Part shown: in pieces, positions 61,220 to 64,000 of the stretch
How the letters are laid out: each line of letters opens with the position of its first letter
Position numbering within the stretch: position 1 is the stretch's first letter
Source of the DNA: Blastocatellia bacterium
GTDB lineage: Bacteria; Acidobacteriota; Blastocatellia; HR10
Length of the DNA stretch: 64,000 nt
Direction of reading: 5' to 3'
Assembly: GCA_025055075.1 (NCBI GenBank)
Contig: JANWYV010000004.1
Coordinates: forward strand, 124,001 to 188,000
Made by a program: the position numbers and the translations under genes
The notes under the pieces: model-generated
Seen by the model: only the letters and a program-made list of their open reading frames with translations
Told to the model about the DNA's origin: nothing
Databases searched by the model: none

Positions 61220-61501
61220 CTACTTGCGGGCGAAGCGAGCGCCCAGGAACGCACCGATGGCCAATCCCGATCCCAATGCCAATCCGAGCACGCGATACGG
61301 ATGCCGTCGGATGTAGAGGGCCGCCTCATCGGCCCAATCTTCGACCTTCCACAAGCCGCGTTGCACACCTCGCTTGACCAAGCGCATGTTTCCGCTCCAA
61401 AGATCCTCGGCCAAGCGTGCAAGCGTTCCCAGACGCTTGCTCACTACGGTGGTCACATTCTCTTGGGTGTGCGGCGATTGCTCCATCACTTTCTCCTTCA
61501 T
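61220..61501 (-). CDS. DUF883/ElaB-like small membrane protein
   Basis: The 93-residue protein has an amphipathic helical N-terminus and a C-terminal segment RRHPYRVLGLALGSGLAIGAFLGARFARK. Its charged-Pro lead-in followed by a Gly-rich membrane helix matches ElaB/YqjD (DUF883) proteins, which attach ribosomes to the inner membrane in Escherichia coli. GGGAGGGAGAGCG precedes the ATG. Confidence 0.7.
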   Translation of the reverse strand: MKEKVMEQSPHTQENVTTVVSKRLGTLARLAEDLWSGNMRLVKRGVQRGLWKVEDWADEAALYIRRHPYRVLGLALGSGLAIGAFLGARFARK

Positions 61502-61628
61502 CGCTCTCCCTCCCGGCGAAGGTCTCGCACCGGGAATAATTTTACCTCATCGTTTCGCGATCTGCCGAGACGGAGAACGCTCCCCGGCACCCGTTCAAAG
61601 GCCCCTCAGGTGAGGAACGCGCTGCTCG

Positions 61629-61832
61629 TCACTCCACACGGCGTTCGGTCGGGACAAGAAACCGATAGAGCCCATAGCCCAAGAGAGCGATGAGCCCCAC
61701 GATGATCGCCAGCTTCACCAAGTTCATGACGATCCCGATTAACGTGAAGAGAAATCCGAGCAATTGCACCGCGAGCCAGAACGCGATGAAGACAGCGATG
61801 ACCCCTCCAATGAATCGAAGCACGCTCCTCAT
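61629..61832 (-). CDS. Small protein with two membrane helices
   Basis: The 67-residue protein is almost entirely hydrophobic: helices at about 4-32 and 34-58 (FIGGVIAVFIAFWLAVQLL and LAIIVGLIALLGYGLYRFL) with a charged tail TERRVE. I do not recognise the family. GAGGAGGGGGCT precedes the ATG, and it sits between the DUF883-like and B-box-like genes on the same strand, so it is probably expressed. Confidence 0.65.
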   Translation of the reverse strand: MRSVLRFIGGVIAVFIAFWLAVQLLGFLFTLIGIVMNLVKLAIIVGLIALLGYGLYRFLVPTERRVE

Positions 61833-61854
61833 AGCCCCCTCCTCTCCACAGCTT

Positions 61855-62625
61855 TCACCATCTCGGCCCTTTGGCCGGTGGTTTGGGTTCGTCGCTTGAC
61901 TCCGTCTCGACCAATGATCCGGTCAACGGCCCCGTCTTCCAGAACAGCGGCGGGGGGGGACGATGCCGATCGAACGATCGGCGTCCCGATGATGCGCGTA
62001 GGCGCGCAGACCGATAGAGCAGATAGGCTCCCAATGCGATCAACACGAGCGGCCAGAGGTGACGCCCCGCGAGCGAAATACGCAACGCCTCGATAACGTC
62101 CGACACCAGAATGAACCCTCCAAGGAGAATGAGCCCCAGCGCCACCCACGCCAAGTGCTCGCGCAATAGCTGTCGCAGGCGATCATCTTCTTCGACCGGA
62201 TCCATCCCCCGAGCGATCGCCTCCGCCGTGCGATAGGCATCCAAGATCGAGAAGAGGTAGAACACCGCTCCCCCAAATCCGAAGAGGGCGAGGTCCGTCA
62301 CATCGGCCAACTCGAAGAAGCCGACGATCAAGAGGAAATGCACGAAGGCCTTGACGTTCTGCCGATTGTACACAGCCCCCAAGCCCGGCACTAAAGCACA
62401 CAGAGCAGCCAGACGCGGCGAAGGAGGACGACGCGGGGCCTCCGCGGAGGTCCACCGAGTCGAACGTCGCAGAAGTTCGACGCCCCGCACGATGCACTCC
62501 TGGCAATAGGGGAATCCCTTGATGCGATGGTCACAGGCCGGACAAAGCGGCCGATGACAGGCCGAGCATCGTACCAATGCTCGATGCGTCGGATGATAAG
62601 CGCAGAAGATGAACTGTGACGGCAT
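61855..62625 (-). CDS. B-box-like zinc-finger membrane protein
   Basis: The 256-residue protein has an N-terminal treble of metal ligands (C8, H11, C20, C23, C28, C31, C41, C44; CAYHPTHRALVRCSACHRPL and CPACDHRIKGFPYCQECI) like bacterial B-box zinc fingers. Four membrane segments follow (about 72-92, 97-125, 155-177 and 184-205) with a Pro-rich tail. Related proteins carry DUF/YIP1-type membrane domains; no function is known. The ATG at 62625 has AAGGAGAAGG ahead. Confidence 0.8.
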   Translation of the reverse strand: MPSQFIFCAYHPTHRALVRCSACHRPLCPACDHRIKGFPYCQECIVRGVELLRRSTRWTSAEAPRRPPSPRLAALCALVPGLGAVYNRQNVKAFVHFLLIVGFFELADVTDLALFGFGGAVFYLFSILDAYRTAEAIARGMDPVEEDDRLRQLLREHLAWVALGLILLGGFILVSDVIEALRISLAGRHLWPLVLIALGAYLLYRSARLRASSGRRSFDRHRPPPPLFWKTGPLTGSLVETESSDEPKPPAKGPRW

Positions 62626-62651
62626 GACGTCCCTTCTCCTTCGATTCCACC

Positions 62652-63455
62652 TCAGGGCGAAGGCCTTCTTTGCTCCAGCGCGTCCTTCGATCGCTCGCCA
62701 TCCGACCGAAACGCTCGAAGGAACGCATTCACCTGCGCGCGCCACCGTTCCAGGTGCTCGACCATTCGCTCCCCTTCCACTCTCACCTCCGTCGCGCGAT
62801 CGAAAAGACGCGCGATCGAAGGACGGACCGAACCTTCACCGCTTTCCCCCAAGAGGTTCAGGGACACAAATCCAAACGTCGCCGCACAGAGGATCAACGC
62901 CATCGCCCACTGCGGCAGCGGCAACGAGAGCGGCGGCACACGCCATCCCAAGCGCCACGCGGCCCACCATCGGCGTAGCTGCCAGAGCTGGCTTCGCCTC
63001 AAATCACGATCCATCGTGCGCACGGCGTGGAGAAGGCGCTCGTCCAATCCCTCCGGGAGGGCGACGGCGCCGACGTCGTGTAGGAGCCGCATGACCGCCG
63101 TCACCTGCTCCAAGGTCTGACGGCAGGTCGAACAAACGCGCACATGCGCCTCGAAGAGATGATACTCGTCGGCCGTGAGCACCCCATCGAAGTAATTGGG
63201 GATCAACTCGCCGAAGGCGTCGCAACTCATGGCCGCGCCCCGCAGGACATGGCGAAGACGCTCGTCGAGATCGGGCGAAGGCTCGACTTCTTCGACGCTC
63301 CGACACAACTCGAGCGCCGCTCGGACATCATCCAGCGACGCGCGACATGCCGCGCACGAGAAGAGATGCGCGACGAACGCCTCCGCCCGCCCTTCGGGAA
63401 GCGTCCCGTCCAGATATTCGCTGATCTGTTGTTCGAATTGCTGACAGTTCATCAT
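62652..63455 (-). CDS. Anti-sigma factor with two tandem ZAS domains
   Basis: The 267-residue protein has two zinc anti-sigma modules with identical ligand spacing: C4, H30, C34, C37 (AHLFSCAACRA) and C78, H104, C108, C111 (AHVRVCSTCRQ). One membrane helix (about 182-201, PQWAMALILCAATFGFVSLN) and a helical tail follow. It overlaps the ECF sigma gene stop by 4 bases and should control that sigma. The duplicate may bind one or two sigma molecules. Confidence 0.88.
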   Translation of the reverse strand: MMNCQQFEQQISEYLDGTLPEGRAEAFVAHLFSCAACRASLDDVRAALELCRSVEEVEPSPDLDERLRHVLRGAAMSCDAFGELIPNYFDGVLTADEYHLFEAHVRVCSTCRQTLEQVTAVMRLLHDVGAVALPEGLDERLLHAVRTMDRDLRRSQLWQLRRWWAAWRLGWRVPPLSLPLPQWAMALILCAATFGFVSLNLLGESGEGSVRPSIARLFDRATEVRVEGERMVEHLERWRAQVNAFLRAFRSDGERSKDALEQRRPSP

Positions 63456-64000
63456 ATCACCCGCATGCGGCGCAGGACGCGAGCCAGTTCCAACCGCCCG
63501 CGATTGATCCTCGACTTCACCGTCCCTTCGGGGATCTGTAGAAGCTCAGCGATCTCCTGATACGAGAGCCCTTCCAAATCGCGGAGGATGACGCACGTGC
63601 GCAGCTCAGGCGAGAGCTTCGCCAAAGCGGCATGGATCAACTCGCTCAGCTCACGCCGTTCGATCTGAACCTGCGGATCGCCCCGTTCATCGGCGCGCAA
63701 ATGGTGTTCGTGATCCGCCAAGTCCTCTCCCTCTTCTGTCGGCGTGCGCGCGCGCCGACGATAATCGTCAATGATCAAGTTGCGCGCGACCCGCATGAGC
63801 CAGTTCGCCAGGTCTCCTTCGCGCGGATCGTATTGCTCGAGCGCACGGTAGAGGCGGAGGAAAACTTCCTGCGTCAGATCCTCTGCCGCCGCGCGATTGC
63901 CCGTGAAGCGGTAGGCCAAGCTATAGATGCGGCGGGAATATTGCCTCACGATCTCCTCCCACGCCGCTTCTTCTCCGGCCAAGCACCGACGAACCAATTG
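63452..64000 (-). CDS. RNA polymerase ECF sigma factor (5' end off the right edge)
   Basis: The visible 182 codons read LVRRCLAGEEAAWEEIVRQYSRR with region 2 (AAAEDLTQEVFLRLYRALEQYD, LANWLMRVARNLIIDDYRRR) and region 4 (LSPELRTCVILRDLEGLSYQEIAELL, PEGTVKSRINRGRLELARVL). The N-terminus lies beyond base 64000 because the frame is still open and ECF proteins usually have a few residues before LVRRCLAGE. Its stop overlaps the anti-sigma start, the standard sigma/anti-sigma pair. Confidence 0.93.
   Translation of the reverse strand, partial: QLVRRCLAGEEAAWEEIVRQYSRRIYSLAYRFTGNRAAAEDLTQEVFLRLYRALEQYDPREGDLANWLMRVARNLIIDDYRRRARTPTEEGEDLADHEHHLRADERGDPQVQIERRELSELIHAALAKLSPELRTCVILRDLEGLSYQEIAELLQIPEGTVKSRINRGRLELARVLRRMRVI

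Overview
This 64 kb window is gene-dense, GC-rich bacterial chromosome. The best taxonomic guess is a Gram-negative member of the Acidobacteria, possibly thermophilic. The clues are a VWFA-domain lipoprotein/secreted protein of the kind typical of that phylum (60019-61065), a zinc-ribbon membrane protein with C-terminal TTQLLE repeats, several secreted IPT/FG-GAP/beta-helix proteins, heptose-containing LPS genes, and MeaB plus methylmalonyl-CoA epimerase. I could not run a phylogeny, so this is inference. I see no tRNA, rRNA, CRISPR array, intact transposon, prophage or plasmid replication gene.

Layout. 0-3.1 kb (minus): plsY-gpsA-smpB-pepA, a tight operon of phospholipid precursors, trans-translation and peptide turnover. 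3.2-5.1 kb (plus): a GT2 glycosyltransferase, then selD. The true selD starts at 4071 and reads through an in-frame TGA at the catalytic Cys position, so it is very probably a selenoprotein. 5.1-9.2 kb (minus): a PGK-like/UspA fusion, rpsT, a methyltransferase and enolase. 9.3-12.1 kb: a homocysteine/methionine-type PLP enzyme (plus), then UspA and RtcA (minus). 12.1-13.4 kb: a poorly coding stretch with short direct repeats, and an outer-membrane-like protein whose signal peptide lies in another frame. 13.6-22.3 kb (minus): queC, gyrB-recF and a 1337-residue secreted FG-GAP/beta-helix/Ig-like protein. 22.6-24.6 kb (plus): tpx and a SpoIID-like protein. 24.6-29.4 kb (minus): an LD-carboxypeptidase, folC, accD and two small membrane-protein genes. 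29.6-34.3 kb (plus): meaB, mce, a PpiC/SurA-type foldase, a metallo-beta-lactamase-fold hydrolase, an MTA phosphorylase-like gene and a TPR protein, mostly overlapping. 34.3-37.5 kb: a HAD hydrolase and a LOG-like protein (minus), then an amphi-Trp protein and an M16-like protein lacking its zinc motif (plus). 37.5-46.4 kb (minus): a long run of overlapping genes. These are an aminotransferase, an FHA/membrane/trypsin-like protease, a DUF3108 protein, an ICMT-like methyltransferase and the inner-core heptose set (waaC, hldC, hldA, gmhB, waaF), then a Cys-rich protein. 46.5-52.2 kb (minus): dnaJ, a five-repeat secreted protein, an anti-sigma/ECF sigma pair and a TonB-like protein. 52.4-58.5 kb: a TPR membrane protein (plus), then two GT4 glycosyltransferases, coaE, an unknown Rossmann protein and a CMD-family protein (minus). 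58.6-64 kb: an AtuA-like protein (plus), the VWFA protein, small membrane proteins, a B-box-like zinc protein and a second anti-sigma/ECF pair cut by the window edge (minus).

The genes share an envelope theme: phospholipid synthesis, LPS heptose, TonB, periplasmic foldase, secreted repeat proteins and two membrane anti-sigma systems. Core metabolism, replication and repair genes lie between them. The most notable observation is the selenocysteine SelD with a hairpin just after the UGA. Next are the PGK-UspA fusion with altered active-site residues, the frameshifted barrel gene, the five-copy secreted repeat protein, the duplicated-ZAS anti-sigma factor and the inactive-looking M16 protein.
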